This document shows, piece after piece, positions 27,133 to 37,100 of a stretch of 64,000 nucleotides of DNA. Position 1 is the stretch's first letter. Each line of letters opens with the position of its first letter. The position numbers were made by a program, and so were the translations under genes. The DNA is from Nostoc paludosum FACHB-159 (GTDB taxonomy: Bacteria > Cyanobacteriota > Cyanobacteriia > Cyanobacteriales > Nostocaceae). The stretch covers positions 186,001 through 250,000 of the forward strand of contig NZ_JACJTU010000003.1 of the NCBI RefSeq assembly GCF_014698835.1, read 5' to 3'. Under the pieces are notes generated by a model. That model was not told the origin of the DNA and did not search any database. It saw only the letters and a program-made list of their open reading frames with translations.

Positions 27133-27469
27133 AGCTATCTCCAAATATTCTGTTAGAGATCGAGACGCCTAAAGTTCAAAATTTGGCAGCAAAACGCTCT
27201 TAACATTTCTCGCTTAATGTATATACTTTGAAGATACAAATTTATCTGGCGGGTGTCAACACTCGGTTGTAAATTTGGTGAGAAAATATGCCAGTAATCA
27301 CAAAGAGGCTTAATGCTCCTTGATACCTTGAAATTACTTTGTCTGCACTATCAGATTGAGCCTTGGCATAACTAAACGGCAGGTTGCAATTTTTACACTT
27401 CGATTAAATTGATTGTGCTCTTGCCAAGCATTTACGATCTCTAGTTCGCAATCTCAAACCTCAAATTCT
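27133..27469. other. Intergenic region between divergent mazE-like and midA-like genes
   Basis: I see no gene, hairpin or repeat of note in these 337 bases; they should hold the two divergent promoters. Confidence 0.4.
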
Positions 27470-28717
27470 ATGAATTCCAATCCTTTGCTGCGTGCAGCGA
27501 TCGCTGATCATATTACCACCAGTCCGCAACAGCGAATTACTTTCGCCGAATTCATGGATATGGCGCTATATCACCCCGAACATGGCTACTATTCCAGCGA
27601 TGCTGTGAAAATTGGCTTTCAAGGTGGCGATTTTTTCACTTCTCCCAACCTCAGCGCTGACTTTGGCGAATTACTTGCAGAACAATTTTTGCAAATGTGG
27701 GAAATTTTAGGGCGGCCTGTGCCCTTTTCTCTGGTAGAAATGGGAGCAGGTCAAGGATTGTTGGCATTGCATATCCTCAAGTATTATCAGCTACAATACC
27801 CGGATTTTTTTACTGGCCTGGAGTATGTAATTATTGAAAAGTCGCCAACTTTAAGGCAAGAACAGCAACAACGCTTACAAGATTTGCCTGTGCGTTGGTG
27901 CAATCTAGAGGATATCTCATCAAATGCGATCGCTGGCTGTTTTTTTTCTAATGAGTTAATCGATGCCTTTCCAGTCCATCAATTCACCCTCGAAAACGGG
28001 GAACTGCGAGAAATTTATGTGACAACTCAGGGAGATGAGGGAGACGCGGAGAGTGGGAGACGCTCTGACGCGGAGAATTCTTTCACCGCGTCAGAGCGTC
28101 CCGATGTCCCCGTGTCTTCTACACCATTTATCGAAGCCACAGGCGAACCCTCCACGCCCCAACTAGCCGAGTATTTCGACTTAGTGGGAATCGATTTAAC
28201 CTCAGGTGCATACCCAGATGGTTATCGCAGTGAAATTAATTTAGCTGCTCTTGACTGGTTGAGTATAGTAGCAGACCGCTTGCAGCGCGGCTATGTGCTA
28301 ACAATTGATTATGGCTACCCTGCTACTCGTTACTATAATCCCAGGCGATCGCAAGGAACGCTACAGTGCTATTATCAACATCGTTTCCATGACAACCCTT
28401 ATATCAATATTGGAAAACAAGATATCACTGCCCATGTTGACTTTACAGCTTTGGAAGTTTGGGGCGATCGCTGCGGTTTAAAAAACGTTGGTTTTATCCA
28501 GCAAGGATTATTTTTGATGGCTTTGGGATTAGGGGAACGAATTGCTGCTGTTTCCTATCAAAAGCAACCCCTCTCGCAATTACTACAGCGACGAGAAGCA
28601 CTACATCAGCTTTTAGATCCCACAGGATTGGGTGGTTTTGGAGTCTTAATTCAGAGCAAAAATCTGGAAAAAACAGAAATTTCTCAACCACTAAAAGGAT
28701 TGACTCTGCCAGAGTAA
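27470..28717 (+). CDS. Class I SAM-dependent methyltransferase, MidA/NDUFAF7 type
   Basis: The 415-residue protein matches the MidA (DUF185) family, whose mitochondrial member NDUFAF7 methylates an arginine of the complex I 49-kDa subunit. Visible are ITFAEFMDMALYHPEHGYY, D-F-F-T-S-P-N-L-S, the SAM site V-E-M-G-A-G-Q-G-L-L, F-F-S-N-E-L-I-D-A-F-P-V-H and Y-V-L-T-I-D-Y-G-Y-P. Start is the ATG at 27470. Residues ~186-222 are a hydrophilic insertion encoded by a palindromic repeat (28030-28115). The 49-kDa homologue NdhH is encoded 4 kb away; a methylation link is speculative. Confidence 0.85.
   Translation: MNSNPLLRAAIADHITTSPQQRITFAEFMDMALYHPEHGYYSSDAVKIGFQGGDFFTSPNLSADFGELLAEQFLQMWEILGRPVPFSLVEMGAGQGLLALHILKYYQLQYPDFFTGLEYVIIEKSPTLRQEQQQRLQDLPVRWCNLEDISSNAIAGCFFSNELIDAFPVHQFTLENGELREIYVTTQGDEGDAESGRRSDAENSFTASERPDVPVSSTPFIEATGEPSTPQLAEYFDLVGIDLTSGAYPDGYRSEINLAALDWLSIVADRLQRGYVLTIDYGYPATRYYNPRRSQGTLQCYYQHRFHDNPYINIGKQDITAHVDFTALEVWGDRCGLKNVGFIQQGLFLMALGLGERIAAVSYQKQPLSQLLQRREALHQLLDPTGLGGFGVLIQSKNLEKTEISQPLKGLTLPE
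28030..28115. repeat. Palindromic repeat inserted in frame within the MidA-like gene
   Basis: The purine-rich run gggagatgagggagacgcgg leads into a perfect 15-bp inverted repeat with arms 28059-28073 (gacgctctgacgcgg) and 28086-28100, followed by ccgatgtccccgtgtc. Similar g/c-rich strings occur between genes in this window (for example ccgcgtccccccatctcc near 22117). It adds roughly 30 codons without breaking the frame. Confidence 0.75.
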
Positions 28718-28826
28718 ACCTAAATTTGAAAAGTTAAAACTCTATTTAAGAATGCAGTATTAGTTTTATTTGGACTAGCATAGCAGTGATTACTGTAAAG
28801 TTAAACACAATTGGAAAGTAACAATT

Positions 28827-28922
28827 ATGTCAGCCCATGACCTATTAATGTTAGTAACACTACTTACCCCAGGAATTTTGCTCTCAGTTTTGATTATGGT
28901 GACTTTTGCCGCTGGTGGCTGA
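28827..28922 (+). CDS. 31-residue single-span membrane microprotein
   Basis: ATG at 28827 opens a 31-codon frame starting MSAHDLLMLVTLLTPGILLS and ending in F-A-A-G-G. It has one hydrophobic helix (residues ~7-27) and a polar N-terminus. A GGAAAG sequence lies about 10 bases upstream. It resembles in size and form the small accessory subunits of photosystem, cytochrome b6f and NDH-1 complexes, but I cannot match it to a named one. The frame is short, so chance is possible; the good ribosome-binding site and clean membrane helix favour a real gene. Confidence 0.55.
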   Translation: MSAHDLLMLVTLLTPGILLSVLIMVTFAAGG

Positions 28923-29136
28923 AGCGATCGCTGTTTACTAATAACTGATAATACTGCTATCTTGCACTATTCTCCATAACTGGGTAGGCATTGCCAACAC
29001 AAAATAAGGGTTTGAAGGAATGTTAGGCAATGTCCACCCAATAAAAATTGCGATCGCTTAACTACTGCAAGATGTCAAAATAGACACGCAAACTGACGAA
29101 AGACTAGGCCTACGCTGTACCAAAAGGAACGTAAAA

Positions 29137-30015
29137 ATGAAGGTGGCATTTCTGGGAACTGGACTGATGGGACTACCAATGGCTCAAAGGTTATTAGCCG
29201 CAGATATACAGCTAGTTGCCTATAATCGCACCCCAGAAAAATTAGCACCACTACAAGCAGGTGGGGCTGAAATTGCCACACATCCCCGCCAGGCCATTCG
29301 TGCTGCTGAGTGCGTAATTCTCATGCTTACTAATGCGCCAGCCATCTATAATGTGTTGCTTTCAGATACAGCTTGGCAAACTCTGAAAGGGCGCACTATT
29401 ATCCAAATGGGAACAATTACTTCCACTGAAAGCCGAGAAATTAGAGATGCAGTTGTTGGAGGTGGCGGTGAATATATAGAAGCCCCTGTGTTAGGAAGCA
29501 TCCCCGAAGCAAAAGCTGGCAAGTTAATTGTTATGGTAGGCGCAGAGCCAGAACAATATCAACGCCACTTAAAGTTACTGCAAAATTTTGGGACAGAACC
29601 TTTACTTGTCGGCCCTGTGGGAACTGCGGCGGGGCTGAAATTGGCACTCAATCAACTAATAGCTTCCCTAACAACTAGCTTTGCTCTGAGTCTGGCTTTT
29701 GTCCAACGTCAAGGCGTCGATGTAGATGTGTTTATGCAAATCTTACGCGACAGTTCACTTTATGCGCCTACCTTTGACAAAAAGCTACAACGGATGTTGG
29801 ATGGCAATTTTGCCAATCCCAATTTCCCCACAAAACACTTGCTCAAAGATATAGAATTGTTCATCTCAGAAGCAAAATCTGCGAGTTTAGACCTTAGCAG
29901 CATTAAAGGAGTGCGACAAATCTTGCAAACAGCTGCAAAAATGTCATTTGCTGATGATGATTATTCATCATTATTTGCTGTGATTAAAGAATGGGGTGAA
30001 GCGATCGGTGATTGA
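29137..30015 (+). CDS. NAD(P)-dependent oxidoreductase, 3-hydroxyisobutyrate dehydrogenase family
   Basis: The 292-residue protein is a beta-hydroxyacid dehydrogenase: Rossmann motif MKVAFLGTGLMGLPMAQRL (GxGxxG) at the N-terminus, substrate-loop E-A-P-V-L-G-S-I-P-E-A (family signature around D/E-A-P-V-x-G), and catalytic-lysine helix G-L-K-L-A-L-N-Q-L. Such enzymes oxidise 3-hydroxyisobutyrate, tartronate semialdehyde, glyoxylate/succinic semialdehyde and related acids. The A-Y-N-R-T motif after strand 2 (Arg) fits NADP preference. The precise substrate is open. An AAGGA precedes the ATG. Confidence 0.87.
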   Translation: MKVAFLGTGLMGLPMAQRLLAADIQLVAYNRTPEKLAPLQAGGAEIATHPRQAIRAAECVILMLTNAPAIYNVLLSDTAWQTLKGRTIIQMGTITSTESREIRDAVVGGGGEYIEAPVLGSIPEAKAGKLIVMVGAEPEQYQRHLKLLQNFGTEPLLVGPVGTAAGLKLALNQLIASLTTSFALSLAFVQRQGVDVDVFMQILRDSSLYAPTFDKKLQRMLDGNFANPNFPTKHLLKDIELFISEAKSASLDLSSIKGVRQILQTAAKMSFADDDYSSLFAVIKEWGEAIGD

Positions 30016-30175
30016 GCATTAAAAATTGGTCATGGGGCAAGCAGGGAGTGTGGGAGGATGGAGAAGAAATATTTCCGCCCTCTCTCCCCATCTCCCCACT
30101 CCCTATATTCCTTAAGAAAGTGTTTCTGAACTTAAGAGGCTTTTACACCTATTGCCTGTTCCCTACTATAGATAA

Positions 30176-32242
30176 TCATTGACCAATAATAGTCGTTGAT
30201 GGCGACGATTGTGGAGACTCTAGTGGCGGCGAAGGTTCTGGTCGAGGAGGATTGAGAAATTCTTGCCAAGTTCTAATTTGGTCTTGTGCTGCATTGTAAG
30301 CCGCACTACCGCGGGGAATGGACTTGGCAATCTGAATTCCTCTGGGAATATCAGACTGACCTTGAGTACGTGCTATGTCTAATAATTGCTGACTCCATTG
30401 GTCAATGGCGAGATTGGCATCCATGCGTAAGATGCTATTATTTGAAACCCGATCTGCTAACCGTATTGCCTCAGCCAAGGCTTCTGGCGTACCAGCCGCC
30501 GCAGTTTCCTGGGCTTGTCTCCAGGTTTCTTTGGTGCGAATTTGCCCTTGCCAATCATCAATAGCAGCCTGGGCTTCGCCAGCAAGTGCCCTTCCTGATG
30601 ATGCAATTTGCCCAGCTGCGCTAATGGCGGCGGGGAGATTTCCACTTAAAGCCAGTTCTCGTGCTTGATCTAAGTAGGGTTGGTCTTCGATTCGCTGAAT
30701 CTTTGCTGCCCAGGTGTTGATTTTTCTGCGTGCTTCTGGGTATAATGCACGACCTCTACGGATTTGGCTAGCTTGGTCGATCGCAGCTTGCAATGAGTTA
30801 ATATCGTCAAATATTGCTATCTGTTCGGCGCGTTCCAAGTAAGGTTGGTCTTCGATTGTCTCTACTTGGGCACGCCAACGACTTATTTCTTCCCTAGCTT
30901 CTGTGCCTCTGGGGTTATTAGCAGGGATGAGTTGTACTTGAGCGATCGCTGCTGTTAAATTATTGACTGTTCCTTGGCTAGCCAATACTCTCGCTTTTTC
31001 CAGATGGGCAACATCTTCGATTTCCAACTGCCAACGAGCAATTAACTGCTGTGCTTCCTCATATATTGGTCTTGAAGGATCGATTTGTTGTGCTTGGGCG
31101 ATGGCTGCTTCTAAACCAGAAATATTACCTAACCAAGCACTTCTTTTAGCGTCAGCTATGGCGATAAAGTCATCTGTTTCGGCTTGTAGCTTGGCACTTT
31201 CAGGAATTTGTCTAGCAATATCCAGTGCTTCATCAGCATCTCGCTTATCTAACTTCGCCTGTGCCAACTCCAACATTTTACGTCCAAATGCCGGAACCGC
31301 CTCCTGAGCTTTTTGGTAAAGATAACTTTCCTGACCGATGGACTCGGCTAGCTTGATAGCTTCTAGTAAATTATCAACAACTTGACTTCTTGCTAAAATT
31401 TCGGCTTTTCCTAACTTATCGCCGTCTTCGCGGGCTGTGGCGATGAGTTTATTCAATTGGTCGTATTTAGTACTCGCCCAGTATTCATTGTCTACGCGTA
31501 ACATTCTGGCCGAGAGCATGAATGCCGATTGCCAGCGTCGTTCCCGGACTTCGGCGATGGCATTGTTGTAAATGCCTTCTGCCTTCGACCAAGTTGTTTG
31601 CCATTTGTCAATTTGCTCGTCTACTAATTTATAAGCCGCGAGATCTTCTGGTATCTTACGAGCAGTAGCGATCGCTTCTTCTAAATTTCCTGTTTGGAAA
31701 CTGCGATCGGCTAACTGTAAAATATCCCGCGACCATTCTTCTGTAAAACGATTAATTTCTGCATGTAACGGGTGATTTTCTGGTAATTCATTCACCAGAG
31801 CGATGGCTTGCAGCAGGTCATTCACCGTATTTTTAGAAGCCGCCAATTGAGCGCAGTGCAACCGCACTGAGGCACTAGCTAGAGGCCAGAAAATCGCTGG
31901 GCAATTAGGGGCAGCTGGTAACTTCAGCAGCATTGCCGTTGCTAAGAATGCCACGCTACCAGGAATCAAAGTTAGCAGTAACGACCAGAATATCCAACTT
32001 CTCATCCAGCGTGGCAATTTCCGAGAACTTTTACTGGCTTGGGTAGTTTCTTGTGAATGACTATCTTTGCCAACGGAATTGTTTTTTTTTCGCTGCTTCA
32101 CTGACTTAGAGCTAGAACCAGTACCTGGGACATCAGATGGTTGAGTTTCACCGAATTGCTCTGTTCGGGATAATCTGGTATTTTGATCTGGCTCTCTTGC
32201 TCTGGCTCCTGACCAACTGTCTGGAATATCCCGCTCTGTCAT
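30176..32242 (-). CDS. Membrane-anchored helical-repeat protein of unknown function
   Basis: The 688-residue protein has a charged, disordered N-terminus (1-80, serine- and lysine-rich), one membrane helix (~83-106, W-I-F-W-S-L-L-L-T-L-I-P-G-S-V-A-F-L), then about ten imperfect helical repeats of ~60 residues. These recur as A-I-A-Q-A-Q-x-I...R-x-x-Y-x-E-A-Q-x-x-I-x-x-W and E-D-x-x-x-L-x-x-A-R-x-L-A. The C-terminus is proline- and serine-rich. The repeats look TPR-like or coiled-coil; similar cyanobacterial proteins are loosely labelled chromosome-segregation ATPases, but I see no nucleotide-binding motif. Topology suggests the repeats lie on the far side of the membrane. Confidence 0.7.
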   Translation of the reverse strand: MTERDIPDSWSGARAREPDQNTRLSRTEQFGETQPSDVPGTGSSSKSVKQRKKNNSVGKDSHSQETTQASKSSRKLPRWMRSWIFWSLLLTLIPGSVAFLATAMLLKLPAAPNCPAIFWPLASASVRLHCAQLAASKNTVNDLLQAIALVNELPENHPLHAEINRFTEEWSRDILQLADRSFQTGNLEEAIATARKIPEDLAAYKLVDEQIDKWQTTWSKAEGIYNNAIAEVRERRWQSAFMLSARMLRVDNEYWASTKYDQLNKLIATAREDGDKLGKAEILARSQVVDNLLEAIKLAESIGQESYLYQKAQEAVPAFGRKMLELAQAKLDKRDADEALDIARQIPESAKLQAETDDFIAIADAKRSAWLGNISGLEAAIAQAQQIDPSRPIYEEAQQLIARWQLEIEDVAHLEKARVLASQGTVNNLTAAIAQVQLIPANNPRGTEAREEISRWRAQVETIEDQPYLERAEQIAIFDDINSLQAAIDQASQIRRGRALYPEARRKINTWAAKIQRIEDQPYLDQARELALSGNLPAAISAAGQIASSGRALAGEAQAAIDDWQGQIRTKETWRQAQETAAAGTPEALAEAIRLADRVSNNSILRMDANLAIDQWSQQLLDIARTQGQSDIPRGIQIAKSIPRGSAAYNAAQDQIRTWQEFLNPPRPEPSPPLESPQSSPSTTIIGQ

Positions 32243-32394
32243 CTCTCACACCAAAATAATTGAATAGCTTTCTGTTTTAAATCGATAATTCCATTGTTGC
32301 CATAGTAACTTTGTCATAATTAAAAAGCTACTTTTTGATTATCTCTCTCCACAGATACCATTAAAAGTCTCAAACTTCAGTGGTGTTTTATACT

Positions 32395-33300
32395 TTATCC
32401 GGAAATAGTAGATTCAGCTTGTAAATCGGCAATTAGCTGAGCTAAATGGTCGCTACTTGCCTGATAAACGTTGCCGCAAAAATCGCAAGTTGCTTCAGCA
32501 CCATCATCTTTAATAATCATATCTTGGAGTTCAGCTTCTCCCAAAATTTTGAGTGCCCCTAAAACGCGATCGAAAGAACAACCGCAGTGGAAGCGGAGCA
32601 TTTGCCTTTCGGGAAAGATTACTAGCCCCATATCTCCTAGCAAGTCGTTAAATATTTCAGGTAAAGTTTTCCCAGCTTGCAGCAATGGCGTAAAACCTGC
32701 TAAAGCAGCCACCCGTGATTCTAGCTTTTCTACTAGGGCTTCATCTCTTGCAGCTTTGGGTAATACTTGTACCAGTAATCCTCCAGCAGCAGTTACTCCA
32801 GCTGCCCCCACAAACACACCCAAAACCAAAGCAGAAGGAGTTTGTTCGGAATTCACCAGATAATGAGCGACATCATCACCAATTTCCCCAGAAACTAGTT
32901 CTACAGTACTAGAGTAAGGGTAACCATAACCGACATCCCGGACAACATACAAAAAGCCGTTACCCACTGCACCGCCAACATCTAGCTTACCTTTGGCATT
33001 GGGGGGTAATTCCACAGATGGATTCGCCACATACCCGCGTACCGTACCATCCAGACCTGCATCTACCAATATGCCACCCAAAGGGCCATCGCCCTTGATG
33101 CGGACATTGATCCTCGACCCAGTTCGCTTCATGCTAGAAGCCATCAATAAACCCGCCGCCATAGTCCGTCCTAGTGCTGCCGTTGCTACATAGGAAAGCT
33201 GATGCCGCCCCCGTGCTTCTTCTGTTAAACGTGTGGTGATTACGCCTACCGCACGAATCCCACCTTCGGCTGCTGTTGCACGAATTAACTGATCCGCCAT
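32395..33300 (-). CDS. hslO: Hsp33 redox-regulated chaperone
   Basis: Hsp33 is a cytoplasmic holdase activated by oxidation of four zinc-binding cysteines. The 301-residue protein has the N-terminal domain (MADQLIRATAAEGGIRAVGV...G-R-T-M-A-A-G-L-L-M-A-S) and the C-terminal redox switch, F-H-C-G-C-S (CxC) and A-T-C-D-F-C-G (CxxC), with normal spacing. I start it at the ATG at 33300; upstream codons to 33330 lack homology. It stands alone on the minus strand. Confidence 0.95.
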   Translation of the reverse strand: MADQLIRATAAEGGIRAVGVITTRLTEEARGRHQLSYVATAALGRTMAAGLLMASSMKRTGSRINVRIKGDGPLGGILVDAGLDGTVRGYVANPSVELPPNAKGKLDVGGAVGNGFLYVVRDVGYGYPYSSTVELVSGEIGDDVAHYLVNSEQTPSALVLGVFVGAAGVTAAGGLLVQVLPKAARDEALVEKLESRVAALAGFTPLLQAGKTLPEIFNDLLGDMGLVIFPERQMLRFHCGCSFDRVLGALKILGEAELQDMIIKDDGAEATCDFCGNVYQASSDHLAQLIADLQAESTISG

Positions 33301-33492
33301 GAATAACCTTACATTTCTTAACAAGTCCACCTTTCTATTCTAAGTTCTGTGCTGGTACAAAAGTAACTTAGTGGGGCATTGAGCATGGGGAGACAAGGAA
33401 GGCAAGGAGAATAACTCCTAACTCCTCACTTACTAATAACTAATGACTAAATTAGAAATAACGATGTCTCACCTTTAGGTAATCCTGAAAAA

Positions 33493-33879
33493 ATGCTGGG
33501 TAATTTTCAACAAAGCCAACTGCGAATCGAAATCGAAGCACCAACAGATGCAATTCATGACAGTCTAGTGCATCCAGCGCAACTTGCAAAATGGCTTGTA
33601 GGGCAACGCTTTGCGCCAGGAATGCCAGAAGAATTGCTTCCTGGATTTGAATTTACTACCTGGACTGGGCCTGTTCCTATTTATCATCATGTGGATGTTG
33701 TAAAATCCAATTGCCTCCGTTTGCTGCTATCCGGAGGTATTGACGGCTTTCACGAATGGTACTGGGGAGAAGGTTGGGTACAGTCCCGCTTGGAAGGAGT
33801 TTCAGTTTTGCCCTTAAATTTGGGTCAAACCTTGAGTTTGTTGAGCTTGCGTCAGTTTTTAGCAACTCAAAGACGTTGA
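33493..33879 (+). CDS. Small SRPBCC-like protein
   Basis: The 128-residue protein begins L-R-I-E-I-E-A-P-T-D-A-I-H-D-S-L-V-H-P-A-Q-L-A-K-W, a pattern like the first strand and helices of SRPBCC/START-type folds, which bind hydrophobic ligands. The later part is W-Y-W-G-E-G-W-V-Q-S-R-L-E-G-V-S. No function can be given. Codon use and the divergent position from hslO support a real gene. It is followed by the heptamer array at 34040. Confidence 0.62.
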   Translation: MLGNFQQSQLRIEIEAPTDAIHDSLVHPAQLAKWLVGQRFAPGMPEELLPGFEFTTWTGPVPIYHHVDVVKSNCLRLLLSGGIDGFHEWYWGEGWVQSRLEGVSVLPLNLGQTLSLLSLRQFLATQRR

Positions 33880-34039
33880 ATTAGGGATTGGGGATTGGGT
33901 ATTAATTATTTCTTACCCAGTTCCCAATGTTATCGTGGGCAATGATTAGCGATCGCACTTAATTTTCAGCAGATAAGTAAACGAACATAACTAAATGTAA
34001 AATACAACTCAGCGAAACCCTTTAATATTGAGGGTTTTA

Positions 34040-34102
34040 CCTTCTGCCTTCTGCCTTCTGCCTTCTGCCTTCTGCCTTCTGCCTTCTGCCTTCTGCCTTC
34101 TG
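34040..34102. repeat. Heptamer tandem repeat (ccttctg) x 9
   Basis: Nine perfect copies of ccttctg are followed by a cctcc variant. The array sits in the convergent spacer between the SRPBCC-like gene and rpoC2. Such short tandem repeats are characteristic of heterocystous cyanobacteria and vary in copy number between strains. Confidence 0.95.
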
Positions 34103-34136
34103 CCTCCTACTATAAATCTATTTTTTGAAAGCAAAT

Positions 34137-34173
34137 AAAAAAGGCAAAAGTAGATTTTCTTTTGCCTTTTTAT
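34137..34173 (-). terminator. Terminator of the rpoBC1C2 operon
   Basis: Arms 34138-34150 (aaaaaggcaaaag) and 34159-34171 form a perfect 13-bp stem with an 8-base loop. It is A-rich before and T-rich after, so it works on both strands. It lies about 20 bases after the rpoC2 stop codon (34190). Confidence 0.85.
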
Positions 34174-34189
34174 ATTTTAGATTTGAGTT

Positions 34190-37100
34190 TTATTCGTCGT
34201 CGAAATCGTCTTCATCTTCGTCGTCGTCTTCGTAATCTTCTTCGTCTGCAACTTCATCGGCGATTAAGTCATCATCGTCATCTAAAATTGACCTTTCTGC
34301 ACGTCTGCTTCCATAGGTAGGCTCTCCCAGAGTTGGAGAATCTAAATTATAGTTGCGAGCTGTGCGGTCATCTAAGACCATATCCAGGGGGTCATCAACT
34401 TCATCTAAGACACTACTGCTAATATCAGTAGCATAGTCATCGATCGCACTGGTTTCTTCATAAGTATTGTAACCAGTACCAGCCGGAATCAATCGCCCGA
34501 TAATCACGTTTTCCTTTAATCCGCGCAGCCAGTCAGATTTCCCTTCAATAGCTGCTTCGGTAAGTACCCGTGTTGTTTCTTGGAAGGATGCAGCAGAAAT
34601 AAAGCTGTCAGTGTTCAAAGATGCCTTAGTTATCCCCAATAATACTGGGGTATACTGTGCCTTTGCACCACCTGTAATTGACATTGCTTCGTTCACCTGC
34701 TCAACTTGGCGCAGTTCCACCAATTCGCCGGGAAGCATTGTGGTGTCACCACCATCATCAATCCTGACTTTGTTGGTCATCTGGCGGACAATGACTTCAA
34801 TGTGTTTATCGGAAATATCAATCCCTTGAGACTGATACACCATTTGCACTTCGTTCACTAAGAATGTCTGTACTTTCTGCAAAGCGTGGCTAGCACAAGC
34901 ATAAACTCCGTCTTCGGAACCCAAGCTAAAGAAGATTTCCAAAATTTCATGGGGGTTAGATGGGCCATCGGTCAACGGTTGTCCGGCTGACACATGAGAG
35001 CCATCTGGCACAATTAAATTTTGTCCTGGGCCTAGAGGATAATCTGTGACTACGCCATTTGATTCTACGACCTTAATGGCGATCGCTTCATCACCATCAC
35101 CATAAACTACCTTGACTTCTCCTGCCCGACGTGTTAAAATACACGCCTCTTTAGGTTTCCGAGCTTCGAGCAATTCTTCAATCCGGGGCAAACCTTGAAT
35201 AATGTCTCCAGTTTTGGCGCGTTCAAATACTAACAGCACCAAGTTATCACCCCGTTGTACCAGATCGCCGTCTTCTATTTGCAAGACAGCGCCAGGGCTG
35301 ACTCGGTAAGGACGACCGACACGGATAGTAATGGCGTAATTCTGAGTGCTGAGTGCTGAGTCCTGAGAATTTTCTGAACTCAGCGCTTTAGATTCAGCGC
35401 TAGTTAATTTTTTAACATCCATTACTTGCCCAGATTCCTCAGCAAAAACTCCAGCGGCAACTTCTGTACCTGCTACGAGCAAGTCACCCGCTTTTACTTT
35501 CGGCTGGGTACTGGTATTTACGGTAATCATGTCAGTTTCCCGCAACACCAAGCAGCGACGGACATTTTCGGTTCCCTTTTGCACGCCTCGGACTATCCCG
35601 CCTTCTTTAGACAAGATTTGGGTACGTGCGACGACCGAACCAGGGGCGATGGTTAGCCCATCTTGAACTTCCAGCGTTGTCTGGGTGCTACCTTGGGTAG
35701 CATCAGCGGTAATGTCTCGACGAATTACCAAGGACTCCAAAATCACCAGCTGCAAGCGTTGAACTTCCTCGTCTTCGGTATCCTGTACCAATTCGATATC
35801 TGCTGCTAGAGGGGAAGCGTTGTGATCTTGTTCGCCTTCTTGCTCAATTTCCAGTACTAACTGGGTTCGCAGCAGTTCCACACCTTCTACGGATTTCACT
35901 CTTTCGGAATCCTTGTAAGGCAGTCGTTGTACTGCGCGTAACTGAATGGAACGCCCAGTTTGTTGACTTACCGATGTGGTTGATGGCACGTCGGGATTGT
36001 TCGGTACGGCGAACTCGACTACTGGACGGCTTAACAGGGCTGGGCCTTCTGGTGTCTCCACATATTGGATATAGCGTAATTCGGTGGCGACACTGCCTTG
36101 AAATTCTTCGCCTGGTTGGACGAAGGTGTTATCTCGTCCCATAACTGCTTCGGGATCGTCCACCATTAGCAGTTCCCCTGGCTTGACGACCACTTCCCGC
36201 AGGATGTCGTTTTTCTGGGTAACTTCGATGACACCGCTGTTTTGACAGAAGATATCCTTCACAACTTCGGTGCCAGCTTCTACAAACTGACCGTCTTCTA
36301 CCAACAGCAAGGAGATATCTTTATTAACTTCGTGGGTTTCTTCCGGAATCCACAACAGCGTACCGCCTTGGACAACTTCGTAACCCAGTTTGGCTTTGCC
36401 TTTTTTCTGGACTTCCACGCCTGCGAATTTCAGGAATCCACCAGTGGTTGTGCGATAGCGGTCATCAATTAACTCAGCTACCACTTGACCATTTTGCACT
36501 TTTGTGCCTGGTGTGGCGCGGAGGTTAAATACTTGGTTGTTGCCAGTGGAGACTAGGTAGTTATTGCGACCTTGGGAACTTTGGACTGTTACTGTTGCCT
36601 GGTCTAAGACTACAGAAGCGGTGATAATTTCAATTTCCCTGGTACTCTTCCCTGGGGTAGCTTCGGGCAAGCGCACCACACCACCGTGCAGAGTAGTTAA
36701 TTTGGTTTCTGCTAATACTCCATTAGAAGCGATCGCGTCCCCATTTTTCACCACCAATTCAGCACCAGGCGGCAAGTTGTAAACTTCCCCAGACAAAATC
36801 CAAATCAAACCACCCCGTGCGGCTGTGGTTGTGGTGTTGCCTTGACGGTCAGTTTTTTGTTCTGGAACGACTTCAGCAAATTGCACTTCCCCTGCTAAGT
36901 CAGAAGCCACATCTTTAACGGCTTTTTCTGTATTAGTCCGAGTTGTGCGTCCACCAAGTGCGACTTCTGCCAACAACTGGCCTTGTTTTACCTGATTGCC
37001 GTCAAATACATATAATGTAGAACCTTGAGTCAGCTGCACCTCTTGGTTAGCTGGGGTACTGTCACCTTCTTTCTTTGGCTCTAAAATTAGAACGCCGTTG

